Notes: generated from the letters alone by a model not told the origin. Positions 31,036 through 42,871 are shown, counted from the stretch's first letter. The stretch: 64,000 nucleotides of DNA from Hymenopellis radicata (GCA_015501595.1 JADNRX010000265.1:1-64000); one strand, 5' to 3'. Numbers and translations are program-made.

Positions 31036-32191
31036 ATGGTATCGAACGCGACGCTTCCTTCGAACCAAGCTCAATGGCGTGACGCACTCGAAGCTCTTCC
31101 TTCTACTCCGGACCACATACCTTCATTCTTCTTTGCGCACGGCAGTCCATTCTTGGCATTCCCGAGAACCAAAGTGATGGCGGACGTCTCCCTGCCAGTA
31201 TGGGCCCAAAAGGGGCACTAGCCAAGTTTCTGAAGGACTTTGGACCGGCCTTGCTGCGCAAATACAAGCCTCGCGGAATTGTCGTCTTTAGCGCTCACTG
31301 GGAGACGCTCGGCGAGAGATTGGGTTTGTTCGTTCTATGATTGGGAGCGTTGAATGCAGCCTTATTCGCGATGACAGTTACAGATTACGGAGACGAGAAT
31401 CCGCTCCTCATGGACTATTTCGGGTTCCAGCCGGAAATGTATAAGCTCAAGTTCAAGTCGAAGGGAGATGCCGGTATATCGCAACGCGTCGTTCAGTTGT
31501 ACAAAGATGTGAGTTAATGTAACTGTTCTCTGTCTTGACTCTAGTTTTCATGTCGTTTGTAGGCCGGCTATTTGGCGCGTACTACGACTAGATTGGAACC
31601 CAGAGGTCAAGACGGACGCGGATTCCAAGGTCCTGGATTGGATCACGGAGTGTTCGTGCCTTTCAGGCTCATGTTTGGGGAAGAATTCATGGACATACCG
31701 GTCGTCCAAGTTGCCATTGATTCGAGCATGAAGCCCGAGGACAACTGGAGACTTGGCAAGACAGTTGCCGCACTAAGGTCAGTTGACGACACATTCATTG
31801 ACGCGTATTGACAGTCCATGGTAGAACGGAAGGAATCCTAGTCCTCTCAGGTGGCCTGACAATACATAACCTACGTGATCTGTCTGCGTTTACGCCAGAG
31901 TCTGCGAAGCCTGTCATAAAGGAATTTGACAAGGCCGTTCTCGATGCTGTCACCATTCCTGATGTGAGCTTGAAATTCAACGAAGGTTGATGCGAACTCA
32001 TTGCAAGTTCATAGTCGGAGGATCGGAAGAAGGCAATGTTTGCTCTCACCAAGCACGCAGGGTTCCGGTCGGCGAATCCTCGTGAAGACCATTTTGTGCC
32101 TCTGTACGTCGCGGCAGGTGCTGGAGAGATGGGCGGAGTGAAGGTTCTGAATGCGCTTTACGGAATACCTACTGTGGCGTTTGGCTTGTAG
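31036..32191 (+). CDS. LigB-type extradiol dioxygenase (4,5-DOPA dioxygenase-like), apparent one-base shift
   Basis: Exons give FFFAHGSPFLAF (metal His), PKGALAKFLKDFGPALLRKY, GIVVFSAHWETLG (second metal His), DYGDENPLLMDYFGFQPEMY, GLDHGVFVPFRLMF (active-site His), IPVVQVAIDSSM, LVLSGGLTIHNLRDL and a C-terminal block (HFVPLYVAAGAGEMGG) ending AFGL. Family enzymes are Fe(II) or Zn-dependent and cleave catechol rings such as DOPA. The first exon runs out of frame after AFP; one extra C in CCC at 31161-31163 would join it to ENQSDGGRLPASMGPKG. The ATG at 31036 (MVSNATLPSNQ) fits family length best. The substrate cannot be told. Confidence 0.85.
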
Positions 32192-32308
32192 CTTTCATTA
32201 GCCAACTGCTTACTGTCTAATTCTATATCTGGCCTTGCACCAAGTAGGTCAACGTACATTGCAACGAGTTCACCTCGCTATCAACCAAGAGCCATGTACT
32301 ACATACTA

Positions 32309-32933
32309 CTAGTACGGACCCCAGCCCTTATTCGCCGCCAACCCAGCCTTCATTCTAACAAGAGCGAAATCATAGTCATTGTTGCACTGCGGCAAAGCCA
32401 CAAACGTCTCATCACTCTTGTCAAATTCCCCATCCGATTCCGCATCCTGCGCCATTCCTGTAATAGCATCCAAGACAACTCGACCGCCCTGCGCGAAAAA
32501 GCGCTCGACCACCTGGGGGTAGTTGGCGAGCACACGGGCCTTGACGGCGTCCTCAGTGAGCGGGGACGCAGGCGCGCGCTGGAGAATATCCAAGGCCGAG
32601 CGGAAGACGGCGGTGTAGCCCCCATAGAAGCTGGGGTGGAGGGTCTGCCTGAAAACCGAGGGAGGGAGGTAATCGCTGCACATAAGCATGTTGACAACGG
32701 CGGGGTCAACGTTCAGGTCGAAGGTGCGTTCCTTTGGGTTCGCGTACATGCCGGCCAAGGCGAAATCTGCTTGGCCTATTGAATGGCGATGAGAATAAGT
32801 TGCACGGATTAGGGGGCTGGGAAGGAAACTTACGTTGCAGTTGGTAGGACATGCGAGGGGAGAGCCATCTCCCGGGGCACTGGCCACAGGAGCAACCTTG
32901 CGATGGCTGGGTACTACGAGAGGGCGGCGACAT
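32309..32933 (-). CDS. Conserved mushroom protein with CSCGQC motif
   Basis: Two exons: MSPPSRSTQPSQGCSCGQCP continues GRWLSPRMSYQLQ and splices across an intron near 32778-32833 to ADFALAGMYANPKERTFDL. Also present are LMCSDYLPPSVFRQTLHPSFYG and PQCNNDYDFALVRMKAGL near the end. The CxCGxCxxGxLSPRM motif recurs in many Agaricomycete proteins of unknown role (recognised from the family, no search done). The paired cysteines could bind a metal. No signal peptide or membrane segment. It is convergent with the dioxygenase gene. Confidence 0.65.
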
Positions 32934-33225
32934 GGTGGGAGTTTGAGTTGAGTTGGGATTCAGAAGGGTGAGCGCGTTTCGGATATCAATTGAATAGCAT
33001 AAGACTACTTTCCTTCAACGGTGATATCAATATCGGGCTCATTTTTTAGAGTTTTGAATAGTCTGTATCCACGGTATCCGTCATGCTTTCGGCCTTGCTT
33101 GGGAAACTTTCCGCAAAGTTACGGACCTGCTGACATGTCCCAACTAGCGCTCCATGCGCATTCGCCCTCCTGAGAATCCTCTCTGCAATGAGTTGTGGCC
33201 GCTCGAGACCCCAAAACGCGCTATA
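32934..33225. other. Intergenic region, nothing recognised
   Basis: Promoter side of the CSCGQC gene; no open frame or repeat supported. Confidence 0.4.
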
Positions 33226-33612
33226 CTGTACTCACATGTATGACTCATACCGTAATGCGTAACCTAGGGTCCGTTGTGTGTAAAGTTGAGGACGTCGTAA
33301 TGCGTAACGCAGCGGTCGTTGACGGTTGTAGAGGTCGGGGTGCATTACGCGCGAAAAAAGCACAGAAAATAGGCCTCAAAATGGAATTTTTCTTCTCCAG
33401 GGCACGTAATCATCGATGACAGCGCTCTTGTGGCAGTATTCTCGAGTCTCGTCTGCGCGTCGGCAATGGGTACCCCTACTAATACGCCTGTATAAGGTTA
33501 CAGCAGGTGTAACACTGACTTCGGGGTCTGTATAAGGTGCCGAGGGCTCATACCAGAGCGTAATGCTCCAAGCCCGGTGTAAGTCATACATGTGAGTTAC
33601 ATGTAGTACAGT
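33226..33612. mobile_element. Candidate MITE with imperfect terminal inverted repeats
   Basis: ACTCACATGTATGACT at 33230-33245 is the exact reverse complement of 33581-33596, and TACTGTACT flanks it on both outer sides (with an extra ~9 bases on the right). Inside lie CGTAATGCGTAAC motifs near 33251 and 33299 and two GTATAAGGT units. No coding potential. The target duplication is unclear. Confidence 0.5.
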
Positions 33613-33729
33613 ACTCACGGTCGACTCTCCGTGACGGTTCATGGGGAAGGTGAAAGATATTGTGGCGACAGCAGGCAGACATTCGCAAATTGCCGACCTC
33701 TTAATTTATAAGATCCAGCAGAAGTGAGC

Positions 33730-33845
33730 ACCTCGGATCCCGGCATCGAATCGTGAAGCCCTTTGGCGATCGTGCACACAATGAGGACGTGCTCAGTGAC
33801 ACTCGCGGCGGTCCAGCAAAGTTCCAGAAGACTGAAAGCGCACAA
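33730..33845 (-). pseudogene. Fragment of a MYND-family gene
   Basis: Reads CWTAASVTEHVLIVCTIAKG then LHDSM, closely matching KWTAASVADREHHAL / GVCTIAKNLNDAR in the MYND gene at 53369 and SVCIIAKDLHDSR in that at 51271, with about seven residues missing. Only some 40 codons remain. Confidence 0.6.
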
Positions 33846-33849
33846 ATCG

Positions 33850-34762
33850 GACTCGAACCCAATCTGCGAACGAAGACCGCATCGTCGTTTGGAAGTGGTT
33901 GGTAAATGCCGCCGCTAGGGCATTATCTCGATCCACCGCCGCCACCGCCGCCCCGCACGAGGGAAAACGAAGTCGATAGACCTAGTCTTTTCAGCTCCGA
34001 AGCCATTAACCATCCTCGACAGAGCGGAACTACGTACTTTGACGTTTGTCCGCACAAGCCGGCGCGGCTCCCACCCTAACACTACTATTTATGATGTCTT
34101 TAGTGCATTGTGTGTTACCGACTCTCGAACAGCGGCAACGGACTTTGAAGCAGAAGCATCCTGTTTATCTAGAAATGATATATGTTTCGTTTATCACGGT
34201 GTCCAGACAATCTTTGATGCTGGATCTGATGACATCTGCATCAGCCAAAATGTGGTGTGGGATACAGTGTGGCGCACATTTCACTTTTGTGGATGACATT
34301 CTTCTTCTAGCTGAGTAGCATTAGTCAGAGGTGCTAGAACCGTTGATATCCATGTTCTTGAGTCCATCGCGCTATAGGTTTCCCCGTGGGCCATATTCAA
34401 TCCCTCATATGTGCTTGATGTGTTTCTCACACTGGCACGTCACACAAAGTGCTTCATATGGGGTACGAGTAGGCACACACCTGTACAGTGTACTATCCTA
34501 GATTACCCCTGGTCAATGGGTGAATGGCGGTGTGGGGGATAGGCAGTGAAGCGTGAAGCGCACGAAAACGAACGTGAGCAAACTGAGGTGCTGATCGTCA
34601 TTCCTTGTGGATCTCGGTCGTGACGCAGAACGTGCAACCATTCAGCTTGAGGATGCGCTTAAAGACGACATTGGAGGCGCTGGCTCTTTTGTTGTGAGGT
34701 CCTTCGAAAAATACAAAAGTGAGATACTATACAATGCGCCACTGCCAAGAACCAAGGGAGGA
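33850..34762. other. Intergenic region without a supported gene
   Basis: Short open frames only. A (CCGCCGCCA)-like GC-rich run lies near 33938-33956. Nothing else recognised. Confidence 0.4.
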
Positions 34763-35997
34763 TTACGAGCGAGAAAGATTCTGGTATTGTATACTGTGTA
34801 TTTCATACTCTTTCTCAAAAAGAGCATCCTTCCGCTCCGGGTCCGCCATATATCTGCAACCTGAGATCACATACGGAAAAAAAGCCTATTATGTACTCAC
34901 TGGAGCAGCTCATTCACATAGTCCCGCAAATGCCCAATAGACTCTGCATCCAAGCTGGCTTGCGCCACCATTTGCGGTAACGCCACTGAACACGAACCAA
35001 TTCAGCTAGCGTACAAGAAGGAAGGGGAGAACGGGACGAACCTAACATTCTCAATAAATGCTCCGCGCCATACAACCCACTCATCTCTGGGGTCTCCTCA
35101 ACATGGACATGCTGCCCCGTGAAATACTTTTCCCTGATCCCCGCATACTGCGGTCGCTCAAACCGATACAACAACTGCGAACCCAGCGAGCGGTCAAAGT
35201 ATATCTGTATGCCGTTGACGACTGTCCGCACGAGAACGTCTGGGTCTTTCAAACTGTTGAAGAAAAGTGATGGGAGGAAGAATGGGTGAATGAATGGAGG
35301 AAACACGACGAACCTCGGAGGCTTCTTCTCAAGCACATACTTTTCAAAATCCTCCAGTATCTTGTGCACAGTCGGATCCCGCGGGATATGGACCGTCTAG
35401 TACCAGTCCAGTCAAAACCATAAGTACCAGAGTGTGAATGGATGCGCACCGACTGGTTCTTGGTCACCGCCTCCCAATCATCGACGAGCTGGCATTTAAG
35501 CGACTCGGGCACAGTGAGTTTCATCTGCGGCTGCCGCGGGCCATTCTCCTCCTAGTACGTCCATTCATCAGCCGGCCCACCTAACAAAACGCGACATACA
35601 TCATGCGCCCTCTTCTGCCCGCGCTGCCCTCCTTTATCGCGTGCATTCCGTGCACTGCTGCCCGCCACAGGAGCTACCCAACCAAACTAAATAAGCAAAC
35701 ATCCAAAGACACAGGACGCGCGCGCAAACCTTTAGCCTGCGCCTTACTCGCCGCCTGGTTCGCGGACGTCTTCTGCTGCAGCGCCTTCTGCTGGGCCAGA
35801 TTTGCCTCGTTGAACTTGAGCGCGCGATCCTCGGGCACCCACTCGTCCCACGTCTGCTTCCACCCCTTGTAGTGCACCAGATACTGTTGCTTCCCGTTCT
35901 CCGTTCGCACCTGGATGATCTTCGCCTCGTATATCAGCGGCCCATGATAGCACAGCACTTTTTCGTTGGTCGCGAAAATCGGAATTTCCGAGGTCAT
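34763..35997 (-). CDS. EAF3: Chromatin protein EAF3/MRG15 (chromodomain plus MRG domain)
   Basis: Starts [20 protein letters not shown]. The chromodomain has the aromatic cage region ([30 protein letters not shown]). A Lys/Ala-rich linker follows. The MRG domain includes [65 protein letters not shown] and [16 protein letters not shown] last intron joins the latter to [20 protein letters not shown] and the terminus NLSRS at 34763. EAF3 is shared by the NuA4 acetyltransferase and Rpd3S deacetylase and reads H3K36 methylation. All exons are in frame. Confidence 0.93.
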
Positions 35998-36370
35998 GGT
36001 GGTGGCTAGGGTCAGTGCTAAATTGAATGCACGTTCCCAAAATGGGATGGCACCTCGCAGCTCTCCTTTCTGTTCTTCTCCTCCCAGGATAGTAGAATTA
36101 TTTACTCCCCCCTCTGCAGCCTCTACTCAGTGTTCAAGAGGAGCATGATTTATTGAACAGTGGTCTCTGAAATGCCGGCGGGAGCTGGTTGTGGTTAGGA
36201 ATTGTTTTATTTTTTTCGATTTGATTCGAACACTAACCGCTGTAATACTCCCTCCCTTGGACTCCCTAGATTACACAAAACTATAAAAAGCGACGTAACG
36301 ATGAAAGCAAGTACGAAAAAATGTATGTATGTATGTATGTAGTGCATGGTCAGAAAAATATAAAAGTATA
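35998..36370. other. Short spacer between EAF3 and Spa2
   Basis: Holds the EAF3 promoter and the Spa2 3' end, with a (GTAT)n run, TATGTATGTATGTATGTAG near 36324, and T-rich stretches. No gene. Confidence 0.5.
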
Positions 36371-39300
36371 TTACGTTCCCAGCTTCGAAAGCGCCTTCAT
36401 AGCATTCGCAACCGCAAAACTCGAACGCGCCATGATCTGCCGCGACTCCTTCGTCACCTCGGGCAGCGACTGCACATCGCTCAGCTTCGTCGCCTGCTCA
36501 GAAAGCTCCTGCAACAGCTCCGTCCCTTGTTTCACATGCGCAGGCGGCAGATTGTCCTTGCACACAGCAACAATACTCGACACAATCGTGATGATCTGCG
36601 TCACATTGTCCGTCAGGTTGGGCGAAGGCGTCGGACTCCGCACGCCCGATAACACAATTTGTATGCAGTCGATGACAGTAGACGTTTGAGTGTCAATGTA
36701 CGGCTGCAGGGTGTCTGTTACCACCTCTATTTCTTTAAACTGAACGTAATCCTACCTTGAGCTCATTCCAGTTATCCTCCAACGTCTCTCCCGCCGTCGA
36801 ATCATCACTCAACACTCCAGACGGTCGATCAAAAATCGGCGGCGGCGAGTTCGTATTCTCAGAGCTGGAATGCTCAGAGGGCGTCCTCTGCCGATAACTA
36901 TCAAACGTCGGCTGCCTCTCCCCGTACCTCCCGCTCGTCCCACTAAACCCCGAACTATTCTTCCGATGATGTGCCTCCTTCTCCGCCACAGACCTCAACG
37001 ATGGCGCAAACCCATTAGTCGCACTCCCGCCCGGCGTATACGGCGACGACACAAACTGGTCCTGCTCAGCTTTCGTCGCTTTCCGCACAAGGATCATCTT
37101 GGTAATATCGGTAATAGTAGCAGAGACGTGACTCGCAGCTGCATCAAGCAGACTGACGGGCGACATCCCGGAACTCGTTGCATGCGTCTTTGATGCCGCG
37201 ACAAGGTTCCCAAGTGTGGCGTCAGCCCGGTCGCGTAATGAGCGCAGAGCATCAAGATCAACCTCCCCTCGGTCGCGTTGTGGTCGTCGTTCATAATTTC
37301 GCACGTCGTCAGTTATAGACGTCACAGAGTTGACGACTGACTTCATCGGTGTTAGCACTCTTGTAGGAGCGTTGGACCGCGCAGCAGTCAAAAGCGAATC
37401 TATGGCAGACATGAACGCAGTCAAGTGTATGTCCAGCACTCCGCCATCAGCAGTGACGGGCACTTGGTCATCAAACTTGTCGAGCTTGGGAGCCTGGAGG
37501 TAGAGTTGGGACGTCGCTGGAAGAAAACAAGTCAAACAATAGCCTTCAAGAAGCAGAGTCGTTGACTTACCTTTGACACTTCTCAACTCGGTCTTGGCTT
37601 GCTCGTATTTGCGTTTGTACTCCTTCAGTTGAAGATCGAGATCGCGTATTACGATCAGGTCAGAGTCTTTCGCGGTCATCAGCTCCTCGTTGCGGCGAGA
37701 GAGTTGATCTAGCTCCGTTAAAAGACCAGTCATGTCTGCATTCAACTGTTCGATGACCTCTGGACCGGCCTGAACAGTGAATGAGAGAAATATTTGAGAA
37801 CAAGGCATGAGATACTCACATGGCCAGAACCTCGTGTTTCGCGATCTTGTTCAAGGACTTCACAGCGATCGCGTAATATCTGCAGTTCGTCCTCGTCCTG
37901 CTGGGCGCGTCGAGCTTCACGCTCCTTCTCGCGCTGTCTTGTCTCTCGAAGATCTTCGAGCTCCTTCTGAAGAGCACGCATTGTCATAGATTGCTCCTCA
38001 GCACGCTGAATGATAAATCAGGATAGTTGATCGCGAAAAAGAAACATACACACCCTTCGTACGCCTTGTAGCTCTTCCTCCATCTGCCTCACCCGCTCCT
38101 CGCCATCTTGCCACTTCCTCTCCCACTGGCTAGAATCATCCAGATCACGCTGCATATTCGAGATCTGACTCTGCATGGTCGCGATCTTATACTCGTAATC
38201 TCGCCGCATCTTCTCGTTGTCTTCGGTAACACTCTGCCGCCCATTCAGGCGCGAGGATATGCCACCCGAACGCTCCGAGTTTGCCGACGTACGACCGTAG
38301 TTCAAGTAGTCGTCCCCGCTGCGCGTTGCACCTCCTTCGTCGTCCTCGTCTTCGACACCTTTTAGTCGAGCAGACAACCCGCTCAAACCAACAGCTGCAC
38401 GAGGGCTGGGATAGTCGCTTGCGCTGTCCGGCTCCTCTGGGTTGATACCACCCATATAGCTGACGTCTTGACTAGCATTCCGACTCCTGCTGTTATCATC
38501 AACTGTCGTACTACCGCTCTCCCTAGCATCACGGCCATAAGGAACTTCGATATATTCCTCCTCCATCGTGCTCTTGTTGGGTATGATCATGCCGCTCGTG
38601 GCCGTAGCACTTTGAGCGGTTGCGGTACCTGCACTATCACTAGTGCCACTGACACTGGGAGCGCTTGGTCGCCGAATTGGGTATTCGCGATCTCGCTCGC
38701 GATCCTCCGACCGTCGGCCGGTGGTGTCCTGAGAAGGTTGCCGTCGAGATGATGTATCCGAGGACATTTGTCGCCTGGAATCCTGTGATGGTTTCCGACG
38801 TGATGAAAGCGAAGCAAGGCTTGGGGTGTAGTTATTGTTGTCGTCGCTCACGCGGCTTGGATACATATCCTCGCTTGGACGTCGTCTGTCCTCCGAAGGC
38901 CGTCGAGCAGAACCATAACCGCTGTCTGATGGACGGTCGGTGGAAACTCGTCCAGAGGTTCGAGAAGAAGTGGTAGCACGGGGATTGAAATCAGAAGCGG
39001 GGTAGTCGTCGTAGTTGGATCCTGCTGATGTTCGTCCAGAGGGCTACAAAAATGTTGACAAAAGTTGATAGAATGAAGAGTGGCTTACTTACATCCTCTT
39101 TGAACTCTGGGTATCGCCTGAGAAGTTCATAATACACGTCGCTTGAGAGATCCTCGAAACGAGATGTTGGTAGCGTCGCAAGCTTCTGCCTAGCCTGATT
39201 GCGCTTCGGGTGGAATTCTTCGCGGACGGGTAGAAAGGGCACTGAGGACGTAAATTAAGCCAAAAGTGGGCAAGGCACAGGAGATAGACTAAACCTGCCT

Positions 39301-39666
39301 TCATTTTCATCTTGTCGTCGTAAGAGCTCGTCGTAGACATCGGTGGACAGTTCATGGAATTGTTGAATCGTGAGGCGGGTCAGCTTCTGTCTGGCGGACG
39401 ACCGGGAGTTGGGCGGCGCTGCAACGGTGCTGATCAGCACTCGTTAGCGCGCAGTTACGAAACAAGCTCGCACCTTTCGCTAAATATGCGGCTAGATACT
39501 TGCTCAGCTCCTCAAAATGGGTCTTTGATACCATCCGATAGTCGATTGTAGGCACTGCCGGTACATTTTTGTCTCGAATCGGTCGGTACGACTCTGTGCG
39601 ATAGTTGGATATGCCTGAGAATGCAGTCGGCGTTGGCGACGCAGCTCTCGACTGCGACCGCTTCAT
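36371..39666 (-). CDS. SPA2: Polarisome scaffold Spa2 (SHD/GIT repeats, coiled coil, C-terminal domain)
   Basis: Starts MKRSQSRAASPTPTAF. Two Spa2-homology/GIT repeats follow: RQKLTRLTIQQFHELSTDVY and RQKLATLPTSRFEDLSSDVY. A long Ser/Arg-rich disordered part (PSRVSDDNNNYTPSLASLSS onward) comes next, then coiled coils (RALQKELEDLRETRQREKER; LNADMTGLLTELDQLSRRNE) and the conserved C-terminal SPA2 domain ending AMKALSKLGT. The intron before PYIDTQTSTVIDCIQ is 52 bases with acceptor CCCTGCAG. The intron after RRQDENE needs a GC donor (GAAG|GCAGGT). Spa2 gathers formin, MAP kinases and Rab GAPs at the hyphal tip. It is the source of the broken copy at 84-640. Confidence 0.92.
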
Positions 39667-39834
39667 GATGGTGGTGGTAGGAAGGCAAACGACGAGCGCC
39701 TAGCGTCCTGCTCGTCGATGCAGGGAATGCAATGTGCACAGCACGTGTTCGCCAACAAGTGACAAACACGAGGCTTCAGCATGTCATTGTCATTCAACTC
39801 TGTGGATATCGGTGCTCAGCGCTCAGCGGGGGAT

Positions 39835-40099
39835 ATGGAAACTGATTCCTGCGACTATTTTGATCCGTAGTAATTGAGGCGCCAAAATACATAATGCACT
39901 ACTAAACGCGCAAAAGCCTCCATCCATTGACCCCTTAATAAGAAAACACGCGCCGACCCCTCGCCCTAACGCGCGAAGGCGTACTTGCAACGTAGAAGGC
40001 CATCTAACAAGTCGCGTCAAGACCTTACACAGCTGAGGAGACCATGCCTGAACAGCCCGTACATCAACAGACCCCAATTTAAGACTCGGCAGTGAGCCT
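39835..40099 (-). repeat. Solo copy of the RRM 3' flank
   Basis: Matches the 3' flank of the RRM genes (CCTTAATAAGAAAACACGCG, CAACAGACCCCAATTTAAGA) and includes the last coding bases of the small LTAES exon, but no other RRM exon. It lies directly upstream of Spa2, which explains how Spa2 5' sequence and this flank became joined in the block at the left end of the window. Confidence 0.75.
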
Positions 40100-40742
40100 C
40101 AGTTTGGGAAGGGTTGATTGCTATTGATATAATTGACAGTCTCAATCGGTCCCAATGAGACCCAACTCATACGTTTTTGGCACCTCCCCCCAATGGCTGT
40201 TGAGAGATGTTGAGGTAGATTGACTGACATTGGGGGCATAGACCTCAGCGCCTCTCTTTGCTTTCTTGCTCTTCTCGAATCGAGTTATGAATAAAACAGA
40301 GTGATGTTAAGACGAAACAAGACAGACAGAATATACAGCTAAGGCTACGAAGCCGCCGCCGCCGCCCCCCCCCCCCCCCCGCGCGAGTCTACACTGCTGT
40401 CGGCGCGATGGGTCTTGGGGCCGCCATCACTTATTTGAACCCTTGCAACGCGACGAAGAATCTGGGACGAATATGAGTACAAGTATAAGTAACGGTAAGG
40501 GAACATTCGCACGTACTCATGATGCTCATCGCCATAATAACTGAAAAAGACGATCATGTACCTGAATATATGCGCGATTAACAGCAGTGATGCATCGAAA
40601 TCAAGACTACACACACCATGCACCATTCCCGTTGTCTACGGTGGTACAAGTATTCCCTCCCGTACGGCCTTGTCCAATGCGCCAGTCCTCGTCCTACCGG
40701 TCATTGTGCTTGTGCCAGGAGTCGAGTCGTCCGAGAAATGGG
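40100..40742. other. Unassigned spacer with a 16-base C tract
   Basis: No gene supported. C occurs 16 times in a row at 40365-40380, after a (GCC)n run, a place where slippage or length errors are expected. Confidence 0.5.
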
Positions 40743-41105
40743 CTATCCCGGATGAGTTTGACGTAGACCCTTCATATGTGGATACCTACTGAGAATGAAC
40801 GGTTTCTTCCCAAGCTCCGCGTCTTCTTCGAGCGCGTTCCTCAATGTGTGGCCACGTAATGAAAGTTGGCTTCTTCCTTCACTGGAACGATACGGCACGA
40901 TAGACCGAGCACCATAGCAGCCTTGACACCGAGGGAATGTGTCTGGGAGGTGGCATAGAGTACGAGGTCCTCCATTTCCGTGATGCATCCTCTGGTACGA
41001 CGAACGCGCCGCGACGCATGCAATAAGCGCAGAGTCTGATGCAGTGACTTGGATGCATCATCCACCGATACCAGAGGTGTTGAGGAAATCGGGAGAGAGT
41101 CTAAG
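40743..41105 (-). pseudogene. AADC fragment, reverse orientation
   Basis: Covers the exon from about DSALIACVAARSSYQR through LGVKAAMVLGLSCRI to EEDAELGKKPFILS and a few intron bases. Indels break it (for example the segment after SYQR is shortened, and a base is lost at ESFH). One edge is fused to the RRM 3' flank at GCTCC/ATATGAAAACTG, the same junction type as at 28677. Confidence 0.85.
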
Positions 41106-41366
41106 GAGCGATATGAAAACTGATTCCTGGGTCAGAAATACGACTATTTGATCCGTAGTAATTGAGGCGTCAATATACATGCACCACTGAACGCGTTCTT
41201 CGTAAGCTCCAACGCCTCGATCCATTGGCCCCTTAATAATAATAAGAAAACACGCGCCCTAACGCGAAGCGGTACATATCGCATCGACGTAGAACTATGT
41301 CGCGTCAAGAGCTTACACAGCTGAGGAGACCATGCCTAGACATCCCGTACATCAACAGACCCCAAT
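41106..41366 (-). repeat. Duplicated RRM 3' flank, reverse orientation
   Basis: Reverse copy of the flank at 28403-28676, from the GCGCC/GCGTCAATATACATG end to the CCCAATTTAGG end at the stop codon of RRM copy 4. Confidence 0.7.
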
Positions 41367-42138
41367 TTAGGACTCGGCAGTGAACTCTGTAGTAGGATTA
41401 GCGACGCGAAGGAAGGAGTATCGAAGAAACATACCAGGGTACTTTGCGGCGGGGCGCTCCTCCTGGAGGTAGTAAGTTGCATACAGTCTGCCACCCTCAA
41501 GGATGATACCCTCCTCTGACCGAATTGTCTCCAGAGCCTTGTCAGCGGCTTCCTGAGTTTCGAAGTAGAGGAAGGCAAAAGGGCGAGGGTATCCGTTTAA
41601 AGTGGCTAAGAGTCTGGTAAGCTGGAAGGAAACACGAAAGTAGGGAGAGAAGCCACGTACGATGTCTAACGCTGACCTTGCCGAATTGGCCAAACACCTT
41701 GGCGATGTCGGGTGCTGAGATACCAAATTGTGTAGAAATGTTACGCAAGATAAGTCTCGGGACTTTCTGGGAGTCGTCTACCGCCCGGAGTTTGGCCTCG
41801 AGACGAGGCACGGCAAAGTGTTCGGCGGTCAGCATTGCTGGAGGGATCTCTAGTGTCCCTTTGTCCATGAGTTTCTGAGCGTTGGCTTGCTCCTGGAAGG
41901 TGACAATGCAAGTGCTACCAGAGGGCATGGCCAGCCAGAGGCGCTCGACGGGACCAAAGTTGGCAGCCAAGCCCTCTTTGAGGGCTTGGTGCGAAATTTT
42001 GTTGTCAATGTCAACCTTCTGACGGAGGCGAACGAAGACAGCTTTGGTCGGACCGACCTCTGATGCTACACCGCGCGCGCATAGATGAATGGCGGAGAGT
42101 GTGGTGCGGGGCAGACCGCGGGCGAAGAGGGAGATCAT
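41367..42138 (-). CDS. Two-RRM protein with mitochondrial-type presequence, copy 4
   Basis: Same three-exon gene in reverse. It starts MISLFARGLPRTTLSAIHLC at 42138. First RRM: KAVFVRLRQKVDIDNKISHQ, with two extra residues. A shortened linker follows (FAVPRLEAKLRAVDDSQK). Second RRM: LILRNISTQFG, then RPFAFLYFETQEAADKAL. It ends FTAES, with TAA at 41367-41369. Splice sites are conserved. It shows the most differences from copy 1 yet remains open, including in-frame insertions and deletions only, which suggests a constrained protein. Its upstream promoter is the duplicated 42139-42347 segment, back to back with chitin deacetylase copy D. Confidence 0.75.
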
Positions 42139-42347
42139 GGGGGTTCTTTGTATGCAGCGGGCAGGGCGGATTAGCATACATAAGGGGTAATGCCGTAAAA
42201 GTTCACGTGTAGTCCATAAAATATACTATTACCAACGAGTCCGACAACCCAACGAACAAGAAACTTGAAACTCTCTCGATATTTTCAAGAGTACAAAGTG
42301 AAGGAAACATCAAATTACACGCGTTCGATTAACGCGCCACTGCCATT

Positions 42348-42750
42348 TCAACACCTCCACGAAGAGTCGCGCGGCGAAGGCATCCGGCTGCCCAAGACAC
42401 CCGATATGAAATGTTGCAAAATCTTGAACGGTAAACTACTCACGCAGTACCCTCGTATGTCTCATCGTTCAAGGTGAGAATATTATTAGGCTTCCGTTGA
42501 GCTACCGCCTCAGATGCCTGCATAGACTTCGTCCTCAATCAAAGTGTCAGTTGACGAGCGTCTGTCCGCGATCGGCGGCGACTTTTAGAACGAGAGAATT
42601 GTATTCGTCGAATGGCAATATGATCTTCTTTATAGCATCTATTACTCTGCCTGCAATTCAGGTTCAGACAACTGTGACAGATGGCGTGTCTCCAGTTATG
42701 AGACGCGACCTGATGCTTGTTGTCGAAGGTAAGCTTTCCAAATTGAAATA
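42348..42750 (-). pseudogene. Chitin deacetylase pseudogene, copy D
   Basis: Reverse-strand remnant with damaged pieces of the SHTWRH region (now near GTCTCCAGTTATGAGACGC), GQTLVN (CGTCAACTGACAC, with the following Asp motif deleted), NHET (replaced near TGAACGATGAGAC) and the SSRRC-type end. Deletions remove the LGQPAYKGTP codons in part. No start. It lies between RRM copy 4 and the intact chitin deacetylase. Confidence 0.75.
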
Positions 42751-42871
42751 GGCTTTTTCGTATGTGGTCTCATGTTGGACATGTTGCAGATATCTCTATC
42801 GATAATAATAAGAGTATAAGCGGAACGAAATATGAAAATTACACGCGTTCGATTAACACACCACTGCCGTT

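Noticed and set aside
31036..32191. Betalain or muscaflavin pathway gene
   Set aside because: The LigB-type dioxygenase family is broad and common in fungi; no substrate evidence exists and fungal muscaflavin DODA belongs to a different family.
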